From: Bdellovibrionales bacterium
Lineage (GTDB): Bacteria; Bdellovibrionota; Bdellovibrionia; Bdellovibrionales; JAKFYE01
NCBI GenBank assembly: GCA_021731045.1
Contig: JAKFYE010000004.1
Coordinates: 1 to 48,196 of the forward strand
Length of the DNA: 48,196 nucleotides
Direction: 5' to 3'
The notes under the pieces are model-generated. The model saw only the letters and a list, made by a program, of their open reading frames with translations. It was not told the DNA's origin and searched no databases. Positions 24,651 through 32,785 of the stretch are shown here, one piece after another; the first letter of the stretch is position 1; every line of letters begins with the position of its first letter. A program made the translations under genes and the position numbers.

Positions 24651-25310
24651 ATGAAAGCCGCATTGTCAATTTTGACTATCACAGTTCTCTCTATGAGTGC
24701 TCTTGCTGCCGGTGGTAGCGGAGCCAAGTCTAAACCAAAACCGCTAAAACCTTTTGAAACACGTGAGCGTCAAGGCGCGCGCGAAGCCCAACCTGTTCGA
24801 CCGACACTGGACACTTACGAGGCTCTCAAAGCACGTGCAATGCAAGTTCCAGCAACGCCTGCACGACGTGTAACCGTTGATGCAGAAGCGCGCGTAAATA
24901 ACCTTGTTGAGAAATCAGCTGTGGCGCTCGATGCCGTTACCAAAAGAGATCTTGTTGAAAATATGAAGTCGATTGATGTCACTCAGGCTGTCAACTCTCT
25001 CAGTCGTGCTGTGGACAAAATGACAATCGCTCAAAATGGTGGTCGTTTAAACAATCTTCAGCAAAAAATGGTTGAAATTGCAATCGAATGGCTTTCAAAA
25101 GCAAAAAACGAATCCGCTCTTAACGAGATTCATATGGTTTTCGAAGATGCACTTAAAAGCAATTACTCAGGTGTTATCGCGCAAATCTTAAAGAAGTCTT
25201 TAGAGTACCAAAAGCGAGATGGCGTAAGCTTACTTCAAGCCACTCGTAAAGCCCTTGAAGAGCGCGGCATTTCTCCAGAAGATATCCGTCTTTGTAAAAA
25301 AGGCGCTTAA
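24651..25310 (+). CDS. Exported helical protein of unknown function
   Basis: 219 residues from ATG 24651 with AAAGGA 7 bases upstream; an in-frame ATG at 24630 lies before that binding site. A clean Sec signal peptide (MKAALSILTITVLSMSALAA) is followed by a glycine-, lysine- and proline-rich linker (residues ~20-65), then a mostly alpha-helical region ending KALEERGISPEDIRLCKKGA, with one cysteine. I do not recognise the family. It lies 33 bases before the CoA-transferase fusion gene on the same strand, so the two are probably co-transcribed. Confidence 0.65.
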   Translation: MKAALSILTITVLSMSALAAGGSGAKSKPKPLKPFETRERQGAREAQPVRPTLDTYEALKARAMQVPATPARRVTVDAEARVNNLVEKSAVALDAVTKRDLVENMKSIDVTQAVNSLSRAVDKMTIAQNGGRLNNLQQKMVEIAIEWLSKAKNESALNEIHMVFEDALKSNYSGVIAQILKKSLEYQKRDGVSLLQATRKALEERGISPEDIRLCKKGA

Positions 25311-25343
25311 TCCAACCTAAATTTTATTATTGGAGTACGTAAG

Positions 25344-26696
25344 ATGAAATCTAAAAAAATGCTAAGGCATTTAGTGCTAGCTTTTACTTTGGCCATATCT
25401 TCGGTGTCGTTAAGTTTACCGATTGCTGCTCAAGCGCAAGTTGGTCAATGCGATCTTCTATTTAAGAAGAGTCTCGAAGAACAATTTCCTAATACCAAAG
25501 ATGTTGTAGATGCTATGGAGCAGTTTGCAGCTGAAAATAACTTGCCTACGCAAGTTATTGAGGTTGGACCTCATAAAGCAAAACGCTATCTCGTTGGTCT
25601 AGACGTTACAAATAAAGATTTAATCAATAAATATATAACCAAATTTAATATGGAAACAGAGCTTACTCCCACCACGCCGGGCGTGCTCGCTCTTGAGTTT
25701 CAACATGAAATACCTAACCAATATGTAACAGGGGTTTTACGTCGATACCCTGGACATGATCGGCCGATTTACCGGTGGGGCAAACATGATCTGACTTATG
25801 ATAACTGGTGGAAAAGTTGGATCGAAGCAAACTCTGCCAAGAAACCCATTTGGGCCTATAGTCACATTATTGGCCTTTCTAAAGCAGAGTTAGATAACGT
25901 AAAAATCTATTTAGATAAGCCGGAAGAGCGTGGGCCTTGCAAAGCCGATAATTGTGTCGCTTGGACGGCCAATATTGAACTCAAGCGTACCGCCAAGGAT
26001 GCGAAGCCGGAAGAGCGCGGTCATTTGCTCAATGAGCTCGGTGTTTCGCGATCAATGGCACATTTTGAAATTGCACGAAGACTTTTCAATGCAGCAAACC
26101 AGAGACACACTGGCATTTTTATCTTTTATAATGGTGCTGAAGGTTTAAAGGCATTCAATGAGAAAATCAAAGATCATATACCAGCCTTACCACAAATTCC
26201 GATTGAGACCATTATCAAAGGTCAGAATATTGTTCGTAAGGATCTTCAAGATGCTCTTAGCGTAATTCCTGAAGGTGCAAAAGTATTTCTACCGATTGCA
26301 GCCGGCGCAAGCCCTGAAGCCGTTGAAGGTCTGATAACGCGTGCTAAAGAAATGAATAAGGGGATTGACCTGCATGTCTTTGTTAACGGCGTTAGTGAAG
26401 CGACTTTCAGAAAGGGTGTTGAAACTACTGACGGAAAACTGCGTCTGACAGCTTTATTTCTTGGAAGCAACTTAAGAAAGCTTTATCGAGAAGGACGAGT
26501 AGAAGTTATACCTGGATATTTAAGAGATGCCCCACTTTGGATTAAAGATCCATTGAATCAAGACTTTAAATACCAAGCTGTGATAGTACGCGTATCACCA
26601 CCAGATGCTCAGGGTCGATATAGTCTCGGCCCGAATGCTGATATTGTTCAAACAGTTATTGAATCTACTCCTGGAATTAAGATTATTGCCAAGTAA
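25344..26696 (+). CDS. Exported domain fused to N-terminal half of an acetyl-CoA hydrolase/CoA-transferase (frameshifted)
   Basis: 450 residues before a TAA at 26694. The binding site is GGAG 8 bases upstream. It has a signal peptide (residues ~1-31, ending PIAAQAQ), then an unrecognised exported domain (QCDLLF at its start, W-x-YSHIIGLS and GPCKADNCVAW further on), then from about residue 290 the N-terminal fold of the acetyl-CoA hydrolase/4-hydroxybutyrate CoA-transferase family (IPEGAKVFLPIAAGASPEAV, LTALFLGSN, AVIVRVSPPDAQGRYSLGPN). The family normally continues directly into a second domain. That domain is encoded immediately downstream in the -1 frame, so this is one gene broken by loss of a base near 26693. 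Repaired, it would be about 737 residues. The sequence break could be real or an assembly error. Confidence 0.75.
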   Translation: MKSKKMLRHLVLAFTLAISSVSLSLPIAAQAQVGQCDLLFKKSLEEQFPNTKDVVDAMEQFAAENNLPTQVIEVGPHKAKRYLVGLDVTNKDLINKYITKFNMETELTPTTPGVLALEFQHEIPNQYVTGVLRRYPGHDRPIYRWGKHDLTYDNWWKSWIEANSAKKPIWAYSHIIGLSKAELDNVKIYLDKPEERGPCKADNCVAWTANIELKRTAKDAKPEERGHLLNELGVSRSMAHFEIARRLFNAANQRHTGIFIFYNGAEGLKAFNEKIKDHIPALPQIPIETIIKGQNIVRKDLQDALSVIPEGAKVFLPIAAGASPEAVEGLITRAKEMNKGIDLHVFVNGVSEATFRKGVETTDGKLRLTALFLGSNLRKLYREGRVEVIPGYLRDAPLWIKDPLNQDFKYQAVIVRVSPPDAQGRYSLGPNADIVQTVIESTPGIKIIAK

Positions 26697-26800
26697 ATCC
26701 AAACGTCCCGTTCACAAAAGGGACAAACTTTATTACAGAAAAGCAGATCACATCAAAGTTTGAAAGCAACTCACAATTAGCAGGTCCGCCTGTTGTTCCT

Positions 26801-27556
26801 TTGACCCCAGTTGAAAGTAATATTGGTTCTAATATTGGTAAACTTGTTGAAAGTGATGGCTATTTACAAGTGGGAATTGGCAATGTGTTTGGTGGTTTGG
26901 CAAAAGGATTATCTGAAAACGGTCGTCAAAATATTCGCATTTTTAGCGAAATGTTTAGCGACCCTATGAAGGATCTTGTCGAAGCTGGTATTGCTGTCGA
27001 AGCCAAAACTGGTTTTGCTTACGGTTCAACAGATCTCTATAAGTGGCTGAACAATAATCAGAAAGTTGAGTTTCTTCCGACTATTGAAACAAATGATCCG
27101 GCTAAAGTTTCTGCACTTAAAAAATTCCACGCTGTAAATACAGCCCTTCAAGTCAATTTATTAGGTGATGTGAATGCGACATTTGGAGCCGATGGTGCGC
27201 GTATGAGTAGCCCTGGCGGTCAAGTAGAATTTATGTCGGGAGCTGCTCGATCAGAAGGTGGTAAAGCGATTATTGCCATTCGTTCGACAGCAAAAGAAGA
27301 AACGTTATCAACAATTGTAATGGATCTTTATCAAGGCCCGGTCACGACATCGCACGAAAACGTCACTCACGTTGTAACTGAATATGGAATTGCAGTTTTA
27401 AAAGGAAAAACAGAGCGGGAGCGTGCAATTAATCTTATTAATATCGCTCATCCAAAGTTTCGCCAAGAACTTTTTAATCAAGCTCAAAAGCGCGGTTTTT
27501 TGAACGACAAAGATGCGCCTATGATTAAACTAAATGGGGCCGAAAATGTTAAATAA
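26801..27556 (+). CDS. C-terminal half of the frameshifted acetyl-CoA hydrolase/CoA-transferase
   Basis: The family's second domain: YLQVGIGN, FSEMFSD with the Glu that is catalytic in 4-hydroxybutyrate CoA-transferases (codon at 26948), GG-x-VEFMSGA, and HVVTEYGIAVLKGKTERERA followed by LINIAHPKFR. The first usable start is TTG 26801, with no binding site. The same frame is open back to 26681, and from 26693 it encodes the missing linker (VNPNVPFTKG onward) that joins smoothly to the upstream half. It is therefore better read as the 3' part of the upstream gene than as a separate gene. The next gene starts inside its last codons (27546). Confidence 0.7.
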   Translation: MTPVESNIGSNIGKLVESDGYLQVGIGNVFGGLAKGLSENGRQNIRIFSEMFSDPMKDLVEAGIAVEAKTGFAYGSTDLYKWLNNNQKVEFLPTIETNDPAKVSALKKFHAVNTALQVNLLGDVNATFGADGARMSSPGGQVEFMSGAARSEGGKAIIAIRSTAKEETLSTIVMDLYQGPVTTSHENVTHVVTEYGIAVLKGKTERERAINLINIAHPKFRQELFNQAQKRGFLNDKDAPMIKLNGAENVK

Positions 27557-28622
27557 ATTTTTTCAAACTATTTTTCTAATAGGTTTAACTTTTAATGCCT
27601 CATTTAAAGTTGAAGCAAATCAAGATATTTGCAAAAATATGTTTGCAAATAAAGTTGGCAACGCGCAGGAGCTTAAGAATCAATTAGTTAGCAAGCTTAA
27701 AGACGCGGGCGTGCCTATGTTTATGAAGTCCACGGTAAATGGCGATATTCCTGTTGTATTGGTAAGTTCAGAAACTGCTCCAAAGCTTCATGATATTATA
27801 GAAGGTTCATTCGGAACAGGTGTTCACTTGCAGCCAGATTGGAAAAATGATCACGGAAGCATGAGAGTGGGGGAGTGGTTGATTGATGTCGATACTCCGG
27901 GCGCTCGCGGTTATGGTGAAATTCACGACACAGGTCTTTCGTGGCGAAATTTTGATGGTTACACAAAGAAAACTCAAAAAAATATTGTCGAAACAACCTT
28001 TATTCTTGAACCAACTGAAATGCAGTCTGCGATGTACTACCAAAAAATACGTCGTAGCGCTTTATTTAGGGTCCCGTTCACATTTGGCGGAAATCAAGCT
28101 GCGCAAAAACCAAATCTTCTCACCACCGGGGAACATTGTTTTATTTTTTCTAAAGGCAGCGCAAACTCAAGTCATATAAATGAAATCAATTCGCGTTTGC
28201 AAAAACTCGGCATTAATGCTCAGCAAATTTTAACTAAAGTTGAAATAAATAATACTCTTTCAACATTAAGAGAAAAAATCGCCAGGCTTAATACTGACGA
28301 CAAAGCATTGTCCGAGTATGGGATTCTTGAAATGGCAAAACCTCTAACAGATCTTTTTGTGAAAGAAGGTATTGCTGTTGATAAGGCAGTTGAAGTCACG
28401 CAATGGCTAATTTCTTACGACGCAACGTCTCGTTATGGTCAACTATTAGCAAACCTGCAAATTCGCGGAGGTTCAGGTTTTGAAGATATGAATTCTCCAA
28501 GAGCCTCCCTCATATTAATCTACGATGCTCCTGGAAAAGCTAAAGAATTTCAGAACGCATCGTATACCGCTAAAGGTTTTTTCAATAATTGGACAACTCA
28601 AGGTCAAAAAACTTCACCTTAA
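27546..28622 (+). CDS. Exported protein of unknown function, related in layout to its upstream neighbour
   Basis: 358 residues from ATG 27546; a second in-frame ATG at 27534 is possible. The gene overlaps the CoA-transferase remnant by 11 bases. Signal peptide residues ~1-25, then NQDICKNMFANKV, which echoes the CDLLFKKSL and CEALFEQAF starts of two neighbours. The middle (VETTFILEPTEMQSAMYYQKIR then GEHCFIFSKGSA) is laid out like the exported domain of the fusion protein (WAYSHIIGLSKAELDNVKIYL then ADNCVAWTANIE), with a cysteine at the corresponding place. This suggests distant paralogy. The C-terminal third is helical and then ends in an IRGGSGFEDMNSPRASLILIYD segment. No enzymatic family recognised. 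Confidence 0.6.
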   Translation: MLNKFFQTIFLIGLTFNASFKVEANQDICKNMFANKVGNAQELKNQLVSKLKDAGVPMFMKSTVNGDIPVVLVSSETAPKLHDIIEGSFGTGVHLQPDWKNDHGSMRVGEWLIDVDTPGARGYGEIHDTGLSWRNFDGYTKKTQKNIVETTFILEPTEMQSAMYYQKIRRSALFRVPFTFGGNQAAQKPNLLTTGEHCFIFSKGSANSSHINEINSRLQKLGINAQQILTKVEINNTLSTLREKIARLNTDDKALSEYGILEMAKPLTDLFVKEGIAVDKAVEVTQWLISYDATSRYGQLLANLQIRGGSGFEDMNSPRASLILIYDAPGKAKEFQNASYTAKGFFNNWTTQGQKTSP

Positions 28623-28664
28623 AATTTGCGTGGTTTGGCCTTATTTTTGATTATAACTGCCTAT

Positions 28665-31310
28665 ATGAAATATATCGTCATCCTACTCGCATTAATGGGA
28701 GCTCACCTTATGGTGTGCCCTTCTACAGCACTGGCTGACCAAGACTTTTACGAAGTCGAAGTTAAACAAGGGGATAAAACGCAAAAGGTCTACGTTAGAA
28801 AAACGCCTTTAGCCGAACGCCTGAAATATGCCCCCTCTAAGCTTCGAGACATTATCGCTAAAGGATTACGAGCCTCTGGGCGAGGCGCTGCGGCCTTTCC
28901 GGTTGAAACTTATGAATTTTATAAAATTATGGGTGCATTTGCAGTTTGGGACTGTACGACTCATTATCGCAACACCCCTTCTGCGTGTATGGAATTTTTA
29001 GGTCATGCTACGGATCCCGTTGGATATGTTTCGTTTGCTTTTTTTATGGGAGCTAATCATGGCGTACAAGGAGTCGGGCAGTTCCTTGGAAAAAGCGCGG
29101 TCTTGGCCTCTTCGGGTATTGCTTCAAATCTTATTTGGTCGAATCTTGGTTTGGCGGCCGGCTCCATGGTGTCAGCTTTTGTTGAGCAAGGCATTCGTGA
29201 TGAAGATATGTGGACAGTAGCTTCGTATATGTGGCGTCGCTATGCTCAACGAAACACGATTACAGACACCGAAAAGAAGAAAATAGGTGAAGCGCTCGTA
29301 AGGCTTGAAAAAAAATGGTGGAGTCAACAAACGGTCGATACGTTTGCTCCTCAAATTTCAAATTTACTTGCAAGTGCCTTTGTCTCCGGTGCAGTTACGA
29401 AAGCTATTTTTCAAGGTACGCCCGCTCATGCAAAAAGCGTTTTGGGTCGGGCATTGATTAATGGCGCGAGTTCTCCTGAAGCTCGCACAGCGTGGACCGC
29501 GTTAGTTAAGAGAACCGGCAAGAAAGCGGTTTTTGCCTTTAAACCTTGGATCGTGGATCTTCCTATATTGAGATCAGTAAAAATGTTGACCAATGCTCGT
29601 TTTGCTACGGGCCCGACAAGTATGGCTTTGTTCTTTTTAGTAGAGAGAACGATAACTCCCGTTGTCCAAACCGCCTACAACAACTCGACATTCTCATCTA
29701 AATATTACGCTGCAAAAAAAGAAATTTCAGAAACGCTCAATGTAAAAAAACTCGTCAATTACGGAGATGTCCAACGTGAGTGGCGGGCCTGGCTAATGAA
29801 AAACTATACCGAAAGAAAAGCGTCTTGGGATTCGTACACGACACGAGTTTTGAGCGATATAGATTCTACCTTTAGGTTCTACTCTAGCTTTCTTCTTGCG
29901 AGTGACACGCTTTCGATTTCGACTCAAAATAATTATCCTGCTTATGTTTTGAAAGCTATCGAGCAAGGGGTCATCGACTGGCAAACTGCAGGCTTGTTTT
30001 CTGTCTCTGATTTATACTACATGATTGAGGCAAAAAAATTGGGGCTTTCAAAAGACTTCTATATTGGGGTTTTCAATAATCCTAATACTACCCTTGCCGG
30101 CATAGTTAATATCTTAAAGGGTCAATCTGAGTTTGATCGTACTTTAAGCGTTGAAGCTTTAAATGCCGGTATTTCTATTTTTGATGTTATAAAACTTGAT
30201 TATGTTCGTCTTGAAGAACTGATTGCCGAACGCACTTCAACTGAGAACGGACTTCCGGCGTTAGCATATAATCCTGAATCTCTGATAGGCGAGCCCTCTT
30301 TGTTAGATATGGGCGCTCACGGGCCTATCGCAACGGTTGGGGGCATGACGTATCTTAATATGTCTGAAAAACTCTTAGCCTCAATCTTATGCGGACCTGA
30401 TGTTCAATCAGGAGATTTAGTCAGCCTTCCTGTTTTAGGATTTGGAATACCGATGTTTAATCCGCCAAAGATTGTTTCGGCTCGAGCTCCGGGAAATCCT
30501 TGTGGCATGCCAAATGCGAACGCTACCATGTCGGTTCGCTATCAAAATCAAACGATTAGCTTGATTGATTATGCGGCTAAAAACATTGACCCGTTAATTA
30601 AGAAAAATTTCTTTGATCAAGCTCGTCCATGGTTTTTTGACCAGGTGGTAAAGCGGGTAGAGCCCACCATCGAGGGATTTAAAGAAAATATAAAGCTCAT
30701 CACGCGTAAAAATTTAGCTCCGATTGTCGAAAAGCATCAGAATGCATTTACGCTACAAAACGTATTTAAACCTTCAAATTATATCGTAAATGTTTCGATA
30801 AAAGACTTGATCACATCTTTATTAAAAAGCCCAACGGGCGATCCCACTAAAACCGTCGGTCCGCAAATTTATTCGAATATTCGTAATGGAGCCAATGCTC
30901 TCCCGAACGGTCTTATGGATTCCCTATCTATGACACGTTTGGAATTGTCAGAACTCCTTTTAAAACGCGCCCCCGAAGCTTCACGTAAAGAATTAGCAAC
31001 CTCTCTATTATTGTTTGAAAAACTTATGAACGTTTTGCCATCGGAACTTAATAAAGCGGATTGGCAAACCTATTGGAAAAATCTAGATACTAACGAGGAT
31101 GGAGATCTCGCCCAAAAAACATCGGCCCAAATTCATCGCATCATTGGTTTGTCTTTAATTAGTCGAATGGAAACCGCTTTTACTAATGCTTTTGAGACGA
31201 TGCCTGCAGCTGCAGGACAAGCAGGCGGTGAGTACTTAGGTTCTATATTAAATGAGCTTGCAAAACTCAATTACGAGCTTTTAGAGCTCGATATGGCTTT
31301 GAATATCTAA
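28665..31310 (+). CDS. Large exported or envelope protein of unknown function
   Basis: 881 residues from ATG 28665 (an in-frame TTG at 28626 is less likely). The N-terminus has a signal-like segment (YIVILLALMGAHLM ... STALA) followed by a charged DQDFYEVEVKQGDK stretch. Residues ~90-210 contain several moderately hydrophobic, glycine- and alanine-rich helices (FLGHATDPVGYVSFAFFMG, AVLASSGIASNLIW) that could be membrane-associated. The rest is mixed helical. A short cysteine pair (ILCGPD, NPCGMPN) sits near residues 580-625, and an EF-hand-like DTNEDGD lies near residue 820. I do not recognise the family. It follows the 27546 gene by 42 bases and is probably the last gene of the exported-protein operon. 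Confidence 0.6.
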   Translation: MKYIVILLALMGAHLMVCPSTALADQDFYEVEVKQGDKTQKVYVRKTPLAERLKYAPSKLRDIIAKGLRASGRGAAAFPVETYEFYKIMGAFAVWDCTTHYRNTPSACMEFLGHATDPVGYVSFAFFMGANHGVQGVGQFLGKSAVLASSGIASNLIWSNLGLAAGSMVSAFVEQGIRDEDMWTVASYMWRRYAQRNTITDTEKKKIGEALVRLEKKWWSQQTVDTFAPQISNLLASAFVSGAVTKAIFQGTPAHAKSVLGRALINGASSPEARTAWTALVKRTGKKAVFAFKPWIVDLPILRSVKMLTNARFATGPTSMALFFLVERTITPVVQTAYNNSTFSSKYYAAKKEISETLNVKKLVNYGDVQREWRAWLMKNYTERKASWDSYTTRVLSDIDSTFRFYSSFLLASDTLSISTQNNYPAYVLKAIEQGVIDWQTAGLFSVSDLYYMIEAKKLGLSKDFYIGVFNNPNTTLAGIVNILKGQSEFDRTLSVEALNAGISIFDVIKLDYVRLEELIAERTSTENGLPALAYNPESLIGEPSLLDMGAHGPIATVGGMTYLNMSEKLLASILCGPDVQSGDLVSLPVLGFGIPMFNPPKIVSARAPGNPCGMPNANATMSVRYQNQTISLIDYAAKNIDPLIKKNFFDQARPWFFDQVVKRVEPTIEGFKENIKLITRKNLAPIVEKHQNAFTLQNVFKPSNYIVNVSIKDLITSLLKSPTGDPTKTVGPQIYSNIRNGANALPNGLMDSLSMTRLELSELLLKRAPEASRKELATSLLLFEKLMNVLPSELNKADWQTYWKNLDTNEDGDLAQKTSAQIHRIIGLSLISRMETAFTNAFETMPAAAGQAGGEYLGSILNELAKLNYELLELDMALNI

Positions 31311-31388
31311 GATGCGATCCCTGATAAGTTATATTATGTTGCAACAAGTTTTGATGACAGTTTTAATGAATTCATAGACCCTTAATTT

Positions 31389-32765
31389 GTGATCCATCGA
31401 CATATCATAAGGTTTTTTATTTTTTCTGTTTTGTTAGCCTGTGCGACAACACCTATCGCTATAGATAATACGACAACTAAAACTACCCACGAAAATTCGA
31501 AAAGTATAGATCATCCGCCATTGCATCTAGTCTTGGGGCTCGATGGAGTTGGTTATAGTACATTTAAAAAACTTTATGACGGTGGCTATTTTAGAGAGTT
31601 CAAACACCCGTCTCAAATGGTAGCCTCGTTTCCTTCTTTGTCAGATAGCAATTGGGCCAGGCTCTTACAAGCCCCCTTGAGTCCCAGTTATACGAAAGCT
31701 TATTTCGATATGTCTTTGAAAACTGCAAATGGCCAAGGTCAACCAGTCGGAAGTTTAATCACCCATTTAACTTCGCCACCAAAGTACGAAGAAGGTTTTG
31801 ATTTCAAAGCTGAAGGCATCATGCAGCATTTCGCGATGATGACTTGGACAGAAACTTCCGCACTCTATTGGCTTGATTCTTTAGAAAAGCAGTTTTTACA
31901 AACTAAAAACAAGGATACGTTTTTTGCCTTTATTATGAACACAGATATTATTGCCCATGTTCAAGGAGAAAAAGCATTAATGGAATATCTCGCGGTGGTC
32001 GATCGTCGCATAAAAAAATTGCGTGAAAATATTAGAGTTCAGTATGGTTACGAGCTAGATGTTACTATCGTATCTGACCATGGCAATTTTTATGTAACTC
32101 CGAAAGCCATAGGATTTGAAGAAAGCTTAAAAAATCAAGGGTGGGCACTTGCTGAAACCATTCACAATAAAAATGACCTCGGATATGTGATACCTGAAAT
32201 CATTTCATTTGGTGTTTTTTATTGTCTTAAAAATGAAGAGCGTCGACTAGCTCAAAACCTTTCTGAAATCAAAGGCATTCATGTAGCCACTTATTTGTTC
32301 TCGGCCAATCGAGTCCGAGTTCTTGCAAATAATGGTTCCGATGAGGCCGAAATTTTTGTCGATCCAAAACAAATGAATGTGAGTTATACAATTATAAAGG
32401 GCGAAGACCCACTTCAGCAGGCCCAATATTTCAAAAATGGGCCATTGAGTTGGAAAGATTACTTTCATCAGAGTTACGAATCTGAATATCCCTATTCCGC
32501 CGTTCGCATCTGGGAAGGCTTTTATAAAAATAGCTTACAACCAGGGAGTGTTTTGGTGAGCCCTCATCTTGGCTATGTTTTCGCAAATCAAACTCTAAAA
32601 ATGCTGACGATGTTAAAAGGTCTGACAAGTACACATGGCTCACTTCATCGCAGCGAAACTTGGGGTGTATTTGCGTCGACGCGAGAGACTTATCCTCCGA
32701 TACGACCGGAGGATTTCAGCGCTTGGATTTCACTTCGCGAATACAAAAAAAATCTAGAAAACTAA
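31389..32765 (+). CDS. Lipoprotein of the alkaline phosphatase superfamily (nucleotide pyrophosphatase/phosphodiesterase type)
   Basis: 458 residues from a GTG start; no clear binding site. The lipoprotein signal ends SVLLAC (Cys18). The mature enzyme has the superfamily's metal-site order: VLGLDGVGY (Asp), a nucleophile-region Ser in FPSLSDSNW, MNTDIIAHVQG (Asp and His), IVSDHGNF (Asp-His) and a C-terminal HGSLHR (His). This matches type I phosphodiesterase/nucleotide pyrophosphatase and related phosphoryl transferases. It would hydrolyse a phosphate mono- or diester outside the cytoplasm; the substrate is not evident. It lies 78 bases after the large exported protein. Confidence 0.7.
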   Translation: MIHRHIIRFFIFSVLLACATTPIAIDNTTTKTTHENSKSIDHPPLHLVLGLDGVGYSTFKKLYDGGYFREFKHPSQMVASFPSLSDSNWARLLQAPLSPSYTKAYFDMSLKTANGQGQPVGSLITHLTSPPKYEEGFDFKAEGIMQHFAMMTWTETSALYWLDSLEKQFLQTKNKDTFFAFIMNTDIIAHVQGEKALMEYLAVVDRRIKKLRENIRVQYGYELDVTIVSDHGNFYVTPKAIGFEESLKNQGWALAETIHNKNDLGYVIPEIISFGVFYCLKNEERRLAQNLSEIKGIHVATYLFSANRVRVLANNGSDEAEIFVDPKQMNVSYTIIKGEDPLQQAQYFKNGPLSWKDYFHQSYESEYPYSAVRIWEGFYKNSLQPGSVLVSPHLGYVFANQTLKMLTMLKGLTSTHGSLHRSETWGVFASTRETYPPIRPEDFSAWISLREYKKNLEN

Positions 32766-32785
32766 TCTATTCACGCCATTCGCCA

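Noticed and set aside
26681-26801. Programmed -1 ribosomal frameshift
   Set aside because: The 16-base overlap of the two frames has no X-XXY-YYZ slippery heptamer, so a mutation or sequence error is more likely.
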